The notes beneath the pieces were generated by a model. The model was not told the DNA's origin, searched no databases, and saw only the letters and a list, made by a program, of their open reading frames with translations. Position numbers and translations under genes: made by a program. A stretch of 64,000 nt of DNA from Holacanthus passer (taxonomy: Eukaryota; Chordata; Actinopteri; Pomacanthidae): assembly GCA_025331565.1 (NCBI GenBank), contig JAFREQ010000027.1, positions 1,931,501 through 1,995,500 on the forward strand, written 5' to 3'. Positions 50,601 through 61,803 of this stretch are shown here, piece by piece; positions within the stretch are counted from its first letter, which is position 1, and each line of letters begins with the position of its first letter.

Positions 50601-52546
50601 ACAGGATTTTCAGCTCTAACACATCACTGTCAAATTAGTAAGATATTATATTCAAAGTCAGGCAACAAACACAATTTTTCACAAAATTTCAATTTTCAAT
50701 CTTAAAACCTATGGTCTGCTTAGTGCTTTCATTTGGGTCAATTTGAGCGTTTTTGTCTTTGATTTTATAATAAATCCAATTTGTTTTCCCTGTGGCTTGG
50801 CAGGTGAGATTAAAACCAGCAGAATTTGGAATTCAGACTGTATCACTGAAGGTTGATAACACAATTAATTTGGCCCTGATGTGTTGGTTTAATTCATGAA
50901 AATCCTACCGTACCCTTAAAAAGCTATCTCATTGTAAAAAAATATGTTTCATTTCACACATGTGCATGCATGCTCACACATACACCAAGTGACAAAAAGG
51001 ACAACAAGTGAAAGAAAGAGAAGTAAAGAGAAGGTGACTCCGGGGTTTGAGTTTTGAAAACACTATAACACAAGAGAAAAGGTTAGTGCAAAAATGAAAA
51101 TATGGTTTATTAACCCAGTTTTATCCCAGAAGGCATTCTTTGCTGTGATTATATTTCCGTTTATATGTTCAGACACAATATAAAAGACGTTCAAGATGCA
51201 AGAAATGCCATTCAGCACAGTAAGGAATGCTATTAAAGGAGAAGCCTGGTGACAATCTTTATGTTTCTTATTGTAAAAAAAGTCAATGAAAAGACCAAAA
51301 CCACTAATAATCATACTAACAACTATTGTCTGAATTGCCAAAGCCTGATACAGCCTTTCCCTCTGAGCCGTAGAGCTCCATTGTTGTGCACATTTAAAAC
51401 ACATCAGTGAGCCACACGGTTGCACAGGCACATGTTCCTTTACTACAATGCTGCAGTTTATTTTGAGCAATCCACCCAACATAGTCCTGTAAACACTCCT
51501 TTGAGCCACGTTTGCTTAAAACTACTGTTACCAGCTGTTTTCCAAGCCTTTTTTATAAATCCACATGAAACAGTGGAAAGAGGTTTCTCAGCGATAATGC
51601 ATTTTAAAAAAAGGTAATATAAACAATATATTTGTGACACAGACAGTGTAGTGGAGTCAGATAGTATTGAGAGAGGGTCTAACACACTGTAGGGTCTGGT
51701 CTTTCACTGGGATTTGTCTAAAAATATGGAATACCACCAAACATATCCTTTTTAATGGCTTTTACAGGCTGTGTACATATTTTGGACAGTACACAAGACA
51801 ATACTAACCAACCCTACTGTGCAAGGAAAGGATTGTTGACTGACTGGCTACCACAGAAGTTAACATAGCAAACCAGTAAACCCTGAGATGCTAAATGAGA
51901 AATGCTAGTGTGGCTGTGAAGAGCAAAGTGTGACTGTGAGGCTGAAAATAGTTGCTCTGTCTCTCTGAAGACTATTGCACACTGACTGGGTGTTCATAAA
52001 TGTCTTCAATGGGGTACACACGGGAAATGGCAAACTTCATCAATCATCAATCAGTACACCAATCCACGTAAAGGTCACTTCACACTCCCAAAAGACACAC
52101 ACACATTCACGCAGACGTAGTTTCATATTACTGCATTGCAGATGTAAGGTCACATCAGTAGTTTTAATGAGTCTGTGCAATTTGTTTTCACATTATCTCA
52201 TCACCAGAATCTGCAGGTACTTTAGTAGGAAAATGACATTGCCTCGCTGTAGTAGAAATGTGTCATTCATAAAAACACTAGAGTGCCCACACCCATCCAC
52301 ACCTCCGGTCACAAAGGGTTCAGCTTTCACTCAATCAATCGACCAGCTGTCCATGCATTTCCACTGCACTGTTTCTGTTTGTGTGTGTGTGTGTGTGTTT
52401 CTTCAAGTGCTGTTTCAAATAAAAATCCAAATAAAACACAGTCTTTGCAAGGCAGCTCTTGAACATACAAAAAAACGCACTGGTAAACATTGTGTATCTT
52501 CTCCACAGGATTAGAACTGTGACGAAAGCTCTTGTTCTGCATCTCC

Positions 52547-52577
<31 letters not shown>

Positions 52578-55218
52578 CACACACACACTGCAGAAGAGGT
52601 AACGAGCTGTGCTTTTCTGCTGAGTTTGACATGTCAAGAAAGAAAGGGAATTAGACCAGCTGCTGTGTGTGTGTGTGTGTGTGTGTACCTGTCTATCTAT
52701 ATGTGTGTCTTTGTGTGTTTCCTCACCAGCAGTGATGGTATCCTTCTCCTTGGCGTTGAGTTCCTCCACTTCTGCTCTCCTGCGCAGCTCAAATCTGCGA
52801 GCGTGTCCTTCTCGTGGCTTCCACAGCTCTTGGAGCAACAGTGGCTTTTCGTTGTCCCCCAGTGCACGCAAGCATTCAGTTCGCCACCCCCCTCCTCCTA
52901 TCCCACCTCCCCCCTCCAATCGCCCGATCACGTCACACAGGACGTAAGAGTGGGCAGCATTCTTGTTGAGCGAGTAACGCTCGAGTGCCTCTTTGACCAG
53001 TTCCTGCGCACTGGAGCGCGGCGTGGCCAGGACACTCTTGTAGTTGGCACCGGCACAGATCTCATCTCCAAAAATCTTCAGGACCCCGGGGGCCGAGCTC
53101 TGTGTGGAGAGTTCGGCTGGGTCATCCGCCGGTCGCTCTGGGGGTTCAGTTGTCGAGCGCCGGTCCCCACGAGTGTTTGTTCCAGTTTCCACTGGGACAC
53201 GGTCTCTGTAACTCAGAGTACGATACAGAACCTGGTGAAAAGACAAACAACACTGAACATACTGTAGGGCCACTCTATCACAGGCATTAGGTACAGTATG
53301 TGTTTCTTGGACTGTATAGTAAAGGATGGGTTCACCAAAATCACCTCCAGTGATGCTCTGAGTCTGTTTCGAGCTTTGGTCTTAGTTGTGGCAACAATGG
53401 AGAACCCTGATTCACACAGGTATGTAGTCGTGAATGGGAGAAGGAGTTTCACAGCCCTCACTGCTAGATGTGGGTATTCCTTTGAGACAACAATCCAGAA
53501 GGAGCCTAGGTCAAGTTTGCCCCACTGCCCCTTTAAAGTGCTGTCAGTGGAAACTACCAGAAGCTGTGATTCCAGATGTGAGGGCAAAGCAACATCATTT
53601 TCAGTGGGATCTACTGAAAATGGGTCCACAACAAACATGTGTCCCTCTCTGGGTTACTCAGGAAAGTATTCATTAAATTTCTCTGCCAGTTGTGAGAGGT
53701 GCTGATAGACTGAATGACTGATCTTCACCTGAGGGGAGTTTTCTTTTCTCTACTTTCTTATTCTGCGCCACACGTCTGGCTACGAGGTAGCTGGCTTTCA
53801 AAGCACATTTAGCGTTGCCAGTCAGTGACACGATAGATCTTTTCTGTATCTGAAGCCCATTTTCTTTTCTCTTGAAAAAATCCACCGGCTTTCCAACTAG
53901 CTTTGGATGTTTGGTTTCTAGATGCCGCCTTAGTTTTGAAGGCTTCAGTGCTTCGTTGGACAGCGTTAATCCACACTCAACACACTGCTCTGCCTCGCTA
54001 CCTCCGTTCACAAAGCCGAACTTAATAAAGTCAGGGCTGTACTTGCGCACAAATTTAGCCTTTGAGGAGGAGTTGGCATCACTTTCATCCTCATTTTTTC
54101 GTTTTAAAAACTTCTCCATAACTTCAGCCAACAGTTTGCGGTTGGCTTCTTCTGCTGCTGCTTATTGGGGCGTGTTAAACAACTGGCTGACGCCTCACTG
54201 CCACCAAGTGGTGGGAAGCTGCATTGCGTCCCGCGGCCCACAGGTGCACAACTGAAAGTTTTTTGCGGCCCATTAGTTGGCGCTCGCGGCCCATTCTTGC
54301 ACTGCTCTACTGGTATTTAGACATGCAGACTGTTTTGGTTTTATTTGTCAAGGTTTAAGGAGATATCCATCTTTAGGATTTCTGCCACCACCTGAGTACA
54401 CTGGAGGTGAACAGACTTTTGTTTGTGCTCAAAATATTGGAAAATGACACTAACATAGATGAATGTGCTAACATCAGTATTCTAAAATGCTCCCAATGAC
54501 AATGCTTACATGTTGATGTTTGCAAAAGTAATGTTCACCATGATTGCCACCTTAGTGTGGCATGTTAGGATGTTAACAACAACAACAGCCCTAAACACAG
54601 TACAAATAGAGCTGTCCAAAGTATTGGAAGTTTTGACGTGATGATGATGATGCTAGATTAAACAGTTTACTATAGTTCAGCCTGAGGGGAACATGAAATT
54701 GTGTGCCAAATTTCAAGGCAATCCATCCAATAATTGTTGTCCAATAAAAATTTTAACTAAAAACCACAATAAGAACCAAAGTAAAAGGATCACAAAAGTC
54801 AATATGGTTCATCCTCTGGAGACAATGAATGACTATAAAAAGTGTTTCCAGTAGATTTGGAGCTATTTCAGTCAGAACCAAAGTGGTGGACCAATCCACT
54901 GTGCACTGTTATCCCTAGAGTTACACTGAACGGTAATGTCTCTTTCAAGAAACAGTGACATCGTAAAACCATAGCAACATACAAAAATAACTATCTGTAT
55001 GGCTAGATACTGGTTGAAAAAGTGAGAAAATAAGTTTTGTTTTGTTTTTGGGTGAACTAACCATTAACATATGAATGCGCACAATATGTCATTTGTCATT
55101 GCACGACCAAGCTCTTCATTAAAAACTGGATTTGTATTTGCTAGAGTGTATTTGTTTCCATAACTTAATTTGACCTTTCCTTAACTAAGATGGTCTCTTG
55201 AGACTGACCAAAATAGTT

Positions 55219-55298
<80 letters not shown>

Positions 55299-55382
55299 CT
55301 GTGTGAAGGTCCTGCTCTGGCGTTTCAGGCGGCTCTTGGATGGTAGGGACATACTGGCCCCGGAGGAAGAACCGTAGAACAT
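36167..55382 (-). CDS. radil: RADIL, Rap GTPase effector with RA, FHA-like, DIL and PDZ domains
   Basis: Coding exons in transcript order: 55299-55382, 52727-53231, 49629-49744, 49349-49531, 48577-49264, 48143-48273, 47532-47569, 47226-47377, 46947-47059, 46515-46631, 45239-45362, 42530-42702, 41949-42099, 40618-40844, 39720-40068, 37819-37958, 36540-36679, 36167-36266. They total 3531 nt (1176 aa; human about 1075) and all phases agree. It starts MFYGSSSGASMSLPSKSRLK. The RA domain is at about 76-180 (APGVLKIFGDEI, KSVLAT, YVLCDVIG). An FHA-like region follows, with VNFSRCERSTTLRHGDLLSFG. The DIL domain starts near KLTPAYLLCLCIQHSA and includes DLQTIFFWMSNSIEILYFIQ and GYQVHPEIQAQMFAYLFFFSN. 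The PDZ domain near the C-terminus has YGLGMGLIDGL and IGDRILAVNGTSL. Radil acts downstream of Rap1 in integrin-based adhesion and neural crest migration. A 12-Gly run sits in the 349-nt exon. Introns carry many microsatellites and a hAT relic. Confidence 0.95.
39814..39852 (-). repeat. radil: (GGA)n repeat in RADIL exon coding poly-glycine
   Basis: An uninterrupted CTC/GGA triplet tract codes for 12 glycines between YPE and PIIGP in the linker between the DIL and PDZ domains. It is in frame, so changes in repeat number should not break the reading frame. Confidence 0.9.
41045..41280. mobile_element. Reversed relic of the 34522-type transposon
   Basis: GTGTTTTTGGATCAGTCCAC, the block 'gttgctgccatcaaattcag' and 'gattagcaaatcatcacatt' are the reverse complement of segments at about 34566-34775. 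Both terminal repeats are missing. Lies in a RADIL intron. Confidence 0.75.
42491..42525. repeat. (GT)n microsatellite
   Basis: Uninterrupted GT dinucleotides in a RADIL intron, immediately 3' (in transcript sense) of the donor at 42530. Confidence 0.95.
42703..45238. other. Large RADIL intron (2.5 kb)
   Basis: Non-coding. It contains a dispersed teleost repeat at about 43595-43690, and (GA)n and (CT)n tracts at 44550-44567 and 45130-45153. ORFs here lack any recognisable domain. Confidence 0.5.
46467..46506. repeat. (AATAC)n pentanucleotide microsatellite
   Basis: About eight uninterrupted ACAAT units lie in the RADIL intron next to the donor of exon 46515-46631. Confidence 0.9.
46637..46688. 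repeat. Compound (GA)n(CA)n microsatellite
   Basis: A GA run passes directly into a CA run, just upstream (in transcript sense) of the acceptor at 46632-46633 of RADIL. Confidence 0.9.
46780..46817. repeat. (GT)n microsatellite in a RADIL intron
   Basis: GT repeats with one GCGT interruption. Confidence 0.9.
50275..50399 (-). CDS. radil: Candidate alternative RADIL exon, 125 nt
   Basis: On the minus strand a pyrimidine-rich acceptor (CTGCTGTAG) and a good donor (CTCAG then GTAGGG) enclose 125 nt that is open in one frame and codes GPKTSQFLAALMGRSGLGKH followed by a Ser/Arg-rich stretch ending GGDWPQ. Its phases (two bases at the start, phase 0 at the end) equal those of the neighbouring exon 49629-49744. 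It could therefore replace that exon, but could not be joined to it without a frameshift. I do not recall this segment from human RADIL. No expression evidence is available, so it may be chance. Confidence 0.4.
51063..51482 (-). CDS. Unrecognised 139-aa membrane-protein-like ORF inside a RADIL intron
   Basis: The ORF starts at ATG 51482 (MLGGLLKINCSIVVKEH) and ends at the TAG at 51063-51065. The N-terminal third is polar with several Cys (PCGSLMCFKC). Three hydrophobic segments follow: LAIQTIVVSMIISGFGLFI at about residues 53-71, PLIAFLTVLNGISCILNVF at about 83-101, and NHIFIFALTFSLVL at the end. A TATA-like TTTATAAAAAAGG lies at about 51548-51560, roughly 70 bases upstream on the same strand. 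It could be a small nested intronless gene, the exon of a retrocopy cut off at the right, or chance. I recognise no family. Confidence 0.3.
   Translation of the reverse strand: MLGGLLKINCSIVVKEHVPVQPCGSLMCFKCAQQWSSTAQRERLYQALAIQTIVVSMIISGFGLFIDFFYNKKHKDCHQASPLIAFLTVLNGISCILNVFYIVSEHINGNIITAKNAFWDKTGLINHIFIFALTFSLVL
51547..51560 (-). promoter_or_regulatory. TATA-like box upstream of the nested ORF
   Basis: On the minus strand, TTTATAAAAAAGG. Its distance to ATG 51482 would fit a leader of about 40 bases. Match to a consensus only. Confidence 0.25.
52549..52587. repeat. (ACAG)n then (CA)n microsatellite
   Basis: About seven ACAG units are followed by CA dinucleotides in a RADIL intron. Confidence 0.9.
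53290..54300 (-). mobile_element. hAT-type (ZBED5-like) transposon, internally deleted
   Basis: Minus-strand ORF 54131-53673 gives an N-terminal part with MEKFLKRK, RKYSPDFIKFGF, a BED-type finger (CVECGLTLSNEALKPSKLRR then HLETKHP) and KPVDFFKRK. A second piece, 53638-53300, holds a C-terminal hAT dimerisation region (FWIVVSKEYPHLAVRAVKLL, YLCESGFSI). The large catalytic middle is missing, and the junction at about 53690 reads LAEKFNEYFPE, so it cannot move by itself. Lies in RADIL intron 1, same strand as RADIL. The exact termini are not clear; 54285-54305 with GGCCCATTCTTGCACTGC may be the 5' end. Confidence 0.8.
54655..54790 (-). repeat. Dispersed repeat fragment
   Basis: 'gcctgaggggaacatgaaat', CAAATTTCAAGGCAATCCAT and the following CCAATAATTGTTG match, in reverse orientation, the style of the element at 63285-63560. 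Lies in RADIL intron 1. Confidence 0.5.
55217..55296. repeat. radil: Long (GT)n microsatellite abutting the RADIL exon 1 donor
   Basis: About 40 uninterrupted GT units. In transcript sense the intron begins GTACACAC and continues as (AC)n from its first bases. Confidence 0.95.
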
Positions 55383-56082
55383 GATGCCGGTGTTGGCTTC
55401 ACAAACTCCGCAACTGATGAGCGAGGAAATACATTTTAATGGTTTTATTTAAATCTATCATAACAGATTCAAATGTTAACACACGCTCATATAAAAAAAG
55501 CCCATGCATAAAAGGTGACACACGCTTACATCTCACACTTACTTGTGGAACATTTGTAGATCTGGAAGGTAAAGAAAATCTACTCTAAATCTACCATGTA
55601 AAATGCATCCACTATAAACAGACCGTGATAAACAACATAAACTGTGTGTTGTGTGTTTGTGCAAGTACCTTGATTCCGTTACGTATTGTCACTCCTATGT
55701 GCAGCAGCACCAGGTAAAAGTTTACAGTTGAGGGTCAGACGCTTTGCATTTCATTTCACTGTCATCTTTCACACTAGAGAAGCAAAAAAAAGACCATGTC
55801 AATGTCAGTTTACAGTGAAACTAGATTCCCTGCTGAGATCGGGATCGTTGAGGTTAACTTCTTTTCCAGAGGGATTCAGATAATATTGCTGTGGCTTTTA
55901 GCTTTTGAATGATTTTTCTGACAGGCCTAAGCTGTTTTCACACCAGAGTCAAAATTGCAAATCAACATCACATTATTGCCTGCCAAAGACATTTTTTGAG
56001 TCAGGACCATCTGCAGAGTTCTGGGCCCAGACAGTGAACAGCTTCGATCAAGGGAAAATGGGAAGATGCTTTAAATTCACTT

Positions 56083-57580
56083 TTTAAATGTTTGGCTTTT
56101 TCGACCAATTAAAGACTATTTTCTTTACAGATATTCTATTATTTCTGATTAATTAATTTATTATTTTGTTTGAGTGACAGGAAGCAGTTGAAAATACCCA
56201 TCAGATATTTCCAGAGCCCAAGATGACTTTTCAGATTGCCTGTCTGATCTAACCAACAGTTCAAAACCAACAAATTATTTTATTTACATTTATTTATTTA
56301 TTTAGAGAAAAGCAGCACATCAGCTCATTTGAAAAGCTGGAACCAACAAATGTTTTGGTTGATAAATGATTTAAAAGATGAATTGCCAATTCATTTTCTG
56401 TCAATCCACTAACGGATTCTCAAGTGAGCACTAATATATTATATTTTCAGCATTTTCCAGCTTCTGACTGTGTTGCATTGTTTCCCTTACAAGTGCACAG
56501 TGTTTTTCCTCCGGCTGTCTTGTGAAAATGTGATCTTGAACTTGGTGCAACTGATTCAATAAAGCACAAATTAAAAACAATAAAACACAATGTCTGCCTG
56601 CACCCAGGTCGTGCATTTCATCTCAATAAACCATCTGCTTCCAACTCACGACCCTGCAGAAGGCGAGTCAAGCTTCACTCCTGGTTTTGGATGATCTCTT
56701 TTGACTGATGAAAACCTTTCATGCAGGCTACATCAGGACCTTTACACATCTTGGGAAACTACTTTAGACTTTTTAAATGTACAAATTTGTTTTTCTGACT
56801 AACTAGAGACTATTTTTTTAAAAGATTATTTTTCTGATTTATTATTTTGCTTGAAAATGCCCATCAACTGTTCCCAGAGCCGAAGATGACTTTTTCAGAT
56901 TGATTTCTTTGTCTGACTAAGAGTCAAAAAGCAGCACATTTTTAGAAAAGCAGCACGTCAGCTCATTTGCAAAAGTGGAACCAACAAATGTTTGTCATTT
57001 ATGTTGATAAATGACTTAAATGATTAATTGCCAATTCAGTTTCTGTCAATCCAATAACTGATTACTTGTTTGAGCTCTAATATTTTACATTTTTTCTTTC
57101 TCCGGCTTCGGATTGTGTTGCTTTATTTCCCTTGCAAGTGCATTGACTATTTTTCCACCAGCTGTCTTGTGAAAAACATGATTCAATAAAGCACAAATGA
57201 CAAACAATAAAACATAATGTCTGCCTGCATCCAGGTCATTCATTTTATCTCAACACCCCATCTGCTTCCAGCCCATGACCCTGCAGAAGGTGAGTCACTC
57301 CTGGCTTTGGAGAAACTCTTTTGACCGACAACAAGCTTTCATGCAGGTCACGTCAGGATCTTTACACATTTTCTCTAAACATGATCTTGAACTTGGTGCA
57401 ACTGATTCAATATAGCATGAATGAAAAGCAATAAAAGACAATGTCTGTCTGCATCCAGGTCATTCATTTGATCTCAGCCTGCTTGCAGCCCATGTGCCTG
57501 CAGGAGTCAAGCCTTGATGAATCTTTTGACCGATAAAGACCTTTCATGCAGGTCACAGAAGGATTTTTACCCATTTGACA
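56083..57580. repeat. Threefold tandem duplication in the RADIL 5' intron
   Basis: Unit 1 (about 56083-56767) and unit 2 (about 56768-57374) each start with an ATTAATCGATTA-type repeat and continue with shared blocks such as AATGTCTGCCTGCA and CCAGGTC, ACCCTGCAGAAGG, and TTTCATGCAGG. Unit 3 (about 57375-57580) keeps only the right part (GATCTTGAACTTGGTGCAAC, TTTCATGCAGGTCACA). Edges are by eye. Confidence 0.85.
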
Positions 57581-58299
57581 GATTTGCAGATTTGTCAGCA
57601 GATGAAAGCAGCACCTCTTGCACTTTGATTGTGCATTTGATTTGGCTGGCACCCTTAAAATAAAGGTGTTGTTGTAGCTGAGTCTGCAGGCACTAGGTGG
57701 GATAACGTGACTATTTTAAATGCCTGCTAATCCACAGTAATCTGGCTACTTGGCCGCAGTTAACTCAATCCTGGGACCAACAAACCCCTCCTGAGCAAGA
57801 AGCTGAGAGACAGAGGCCTAAATTTTGCATTGGCAGCTTGTGTTTGGTGACCCAGGAGGTTCAGTTATCATGTAACACACACCCCAACTTCTCAGGCATC
57901 TTCTGACTGCAGGTCAGAAATAAAGAGGACAAACTTGACACCATAACGGGAGACATGACGCCGGACACAACTTGTGAAACTACGGGTCTGTCCTTTATTT
58001 CCGTGTCCGTCTGTTTACGAATCTGGGCTCAACCGTCGTCAGTAGCAACCGCGGTACCAACAAAAGGCGTCGGAAAATCCTCAGAAATTAATCCGCTGAT
58101 GAGGCGACAGGCGCGGCTGCAGGAGCCGAACACCGGCCGCCGTGGGTCCGCAGGTGTGTCTCATGATTGTAGTCGAGCTCATCACACACACACATTATCA
58201 ATCAATTAGCGCGAACACGTGAACAACACTCAACGGTAATTAAAAAAAAAAAAAAAAACAGCCGGTTTAAACAACGATGAAGCAGAGACGCGTCCGCCC

Positions 58300-58790
58300 G
58301 TGAATAAAATAGGTCGCGGAAAAGTTGAGGCGCGGACCCGGCAGAGACGAGCCCGGCCCCCGGAGACCTCCCCTGGGTGTCTGTTGCGTTAGTACTCACG
58401 CTGCCTGCAATGCGTGGCTCCATGGTGCGGGGGAATCCTTCCTGGCGTCTCTCTCATCCTAGAAAATCCCCAGAAAATAGGTGGGAAAAAAACCCTTTTC
58501 CGAGCGACACCCAGTCGTCCGGGGCTTCACCCACATCCCCCGTTAACTTGGACGACAGCCAACCGCTGAGGGCTCCGGCTCCGGTGCGCACATCTCCGCC
58601 GAGTGTCCAGCTCTGAGGTCCCGCCGCCTCCGGGAACCGCATTCCCACATCCACAGCGCCGAGCCGCGACGGAAACAGCCGAGCTCCCGGCGCTGCCTCA
58701 CCTCGGCTCACCTGAGTGAACGAGGACGGCTCCACCTGGCGGCCACCGGCGGTACGAGCACAACATGGAGGCGGTGGAATACTGTTGATC
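58300..58790 (-). promoter_or_regulatory. radil: CpG-rich RADIL promoter and probable untranslated exon 1
   Basis: Sharp rise in G+C and CpG. A strong donor (GGCAGC then GTGAGTAC) at 58399/58400 on the minus strand would end a first exon that splices to the acceptor at 55414-55415 (CTCATCAG then TTGCGG), 31 bases before the RADIL ATG. No TATA box is seen. Confidence 0.55.
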
Positions 58791-58936
58791 CAAATTGTAA
58801 AATAATAATAATCATATGAATAAATACAAAATGCATAGTATGACCATGAAAGTGTGAAATAATCCAATCAGGATCAGCAAATTGTTATAAAATGTTGTTT
58901 CATCTTGCTTGTTTTTATTTGTTTATTATATACTAC

Positions 58937-58990
58937 TGCAAATTTCCCCACTGTGGGACGAATAAAGGTTTATTTATCTTATCTTATCTA
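58937..58990 (+). repeat. Retroposon 3' tail, second copy
   Basis: Shares AATTTCCCCACTGTGGGACG and AATAAAGGTTTAT with 4158-4211, then ends in TTATCTTATCTTATC. Confidence 0.6.
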
Positions 58991-61748
58991 CTTTTAATTT
59001 ACTTTTTATTCTATTGTATAGTTTTCATTCCAAAACATTTCATAATAAAGAGTTCAGGTGTTATTTCACAATTTCATGGTTTTATACCTATGTTTTGTCT
59101 GTATTTATTTATATTACTTATTTCATGATCTCTCATTTGTTTATTTCATAATGTTTTGTTTGTTTGCTTATTATTTATTATTTATTTGACTGTTACTCAT
59201 TATTGTAGTTGTGTTCGAAAATAAAGGATAAGAAAAGAAACAAAGGACCCCTGATGTGTCCAGACCACAGTTCATTTTGAAACAATGAAATATGCAAACT
59301 GCAACTGAATAATATTGATAATATATAAATAAATATAACATAAAAATTTGCGATGGACCAATCATAGACTGGAATCACTATCAAATACATTGACACAGTA
59401 CTATTTCAATGGTAACATATTCTCACAAACATGGCCACTAACACACATGTGGTCTGTACACAGATTTAAAGATATTAATAACAGTAATGTGTTTTTCTGA
59501 TATTTAACAACCACTCTATCTTGTCAAGTAACAAGGTATGTGAGCCTATGTATGTATGGTATGGTATGTGTGTGATCTTTTCAAATAAAGCCCTTCTACC
59601 TGATTTACCTCAGTATCCTGAATATTAAAGTTTGGTTAAATCAAAATAGGCTGAAAAGGGTTAAAACATTGATTCCAAATAAATTTGGGAGCCAAAAAAT
59701 AATTCAGATACATCTGCAGATCACTCTGTTAACAGCGCATATAAGAATGTATGTGTGTATCTAAATATGTCTTTATATTTTGTTGTATGATAAAAAGTAG
59801 TTAGCAACAAACTGCTGCAGTTTTACCTTCAACATCTTCTGTAGACAAAAAAGTTCTTTTTCCAAAGAGGTGAAATATAAAATGTGGAGTCCAGCAATAT
59901 ACTGCATGAAAAAACCTTTTTTATTACAAGAGAAATAGAAAAGATAAAAGCATTGTTGGCATCATATAGGCTTATCACAGCACAAAAGCACCACAGACAC
60001 AATAAACCAATATGAAAACTAGAGAGAAAAAAGAATATGAGATAATATAATCAGTCTCATACGACCGGAAAGAAAACACCAGCAGCACTGAGAACAGAGT
60101 CAGCAGCTCCACAATCACAGAGCATCTATAAACAATGTACAGAGGATCCATGAAGGCTTCATGGAGAGTTTATAAAACTCTATACAAAGTCATGTGGGCA
60201 CTGTATGTCTGAATGAGACAGATATAATAACCAAGACAAGACAAACACACACAGTAAAATCCTTCAATACTTCATGCGTCGCCAAACCTGCCTGTGGAGC
60301 GAGTCAATATACTGGATATGTAAGGTTATAATACTCCAAACCAGTAAACACTTACTCATTTGGTGTTTCTCAGAGGCTAAGTAAACACTTAAGAGTACAA
60401 ATACTAAAAGGTACTCTTAAATCTGAGAATATACTGTATCTGGAGAGTTTCATTCCAAACTTAGATATCCACAGTGTGAAATGCAACCCCCAGTTCTACA
60501 TTAAATTACTCCCCCATAAAAACAAAATAGTTAGCAATGATCATAATTGTGTTAAATCCAGATTATTTCTTCTTGTGTTTTTTTTTGTCACTAGATGATT
60601 TTCTTTTTGGACTTTACAGTATAATGATGCATTAATGTGCTGGTTGGTAAGTTGCAACTGCAAAAATCTTTAGTTATTGAGGAATAAACATTATGAAGTT
60701 TTGAAATGAAAGTACATTTGAGACCCCTGAACTGTTCAGGGGCAGTTATGCAGCAAAGGAGACAATTCCTGCACAGCTGATCCTTTGTTAAAAATATGTA
60801 GATTTGTTCTATAATACTGTTCTATTATAATCATTTGTTACCTCTGCCAGAAACGTTTGCTTGATCTCATTTTGTTTGTCTGCTCATTAGCAGGACATCT
60901 TTAAAAAAGTGTAAAGTTCGGCCATAGGCTAAGGAACAAGTGATTTTTTTGGTGTGGATCCACTAACGTCCTGTTATCATTGTAAGATAAGGCAAAACTC
61001 GCCTTCCTTGTTTTCTCTAGAACTACTGCACTTACTTGAATGAAAACAAATTTGGCACATTCATCTCATAAGTGTTTATCACAGTGTATTTTAACACAAA
61101 TTTTGTGGACAGCAAAGGTATCATTTCTAGTTTCTTATTATGATCTTTAAAGACACACTGCTGTAATATCTATAGTGGCTGTATATCAGCTTCTATCTGC
61201 TTTAAAGCTTTCTCCTGTTTGGTCACTTTATAAATATTACCCATATGTAAAGCTTGCAGAAAACTTTTGGGTCTGCTGCTCTACTTGGGAATTTGAGTAA
61301 GCGAGTGAAGCTGTATGGAGTGGTGCCAGCATTAAAGAAAGCAGCTTCACAGCTATTTGATTCTGTATGCAGATTTTTGGTGCTGCAGACAGCGCCCGAG
61401 CAGCTTTAGTGGTCCTTGAATGCGGCTTCACTGGCTTTTAAGTAAATGATCCAAATCCTGAGAGACAGACAGCAGTGAAAAGACGTCAAACAGGAGCAGA
61501 GGTTTTAAAAAATGTTTTTACACCTATGAATACTAGACAGTGTGACCTTTTGGTCCTCTAGCCACATTTATCATACTATACAGGCTTGTCCAATATACTG
61601 TGTGCCACCACATACAGCTTAACACTAAGAGTACATACATATTTCAAATATTCTTTTAATGTGTTCAAGGTACATGCGTTCACGTGTAAACATAGACTCA
61701 GCCAATTAGAGGCTTTGGATTCATGGGAGTCAGATAGTATAGGATACA

Positions 61749-61803
61749 CACACATACACAGGCGTACGCACACACACACGCACACACGCGCACACACACA
61801 CAC
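61749..61803. repeat. (CA)n microsatellite with CG interruptions
   Basis: Imperfect ACAC run with GTACGC and GCGC interruptions. Confidence 0.85.

Noticed and set aside
52626..53267. 213-aa plus-strand ORF
   Set aside because: Lies opposite the RADIL RA-domain exon and (GT)n tract; no domain of its own.
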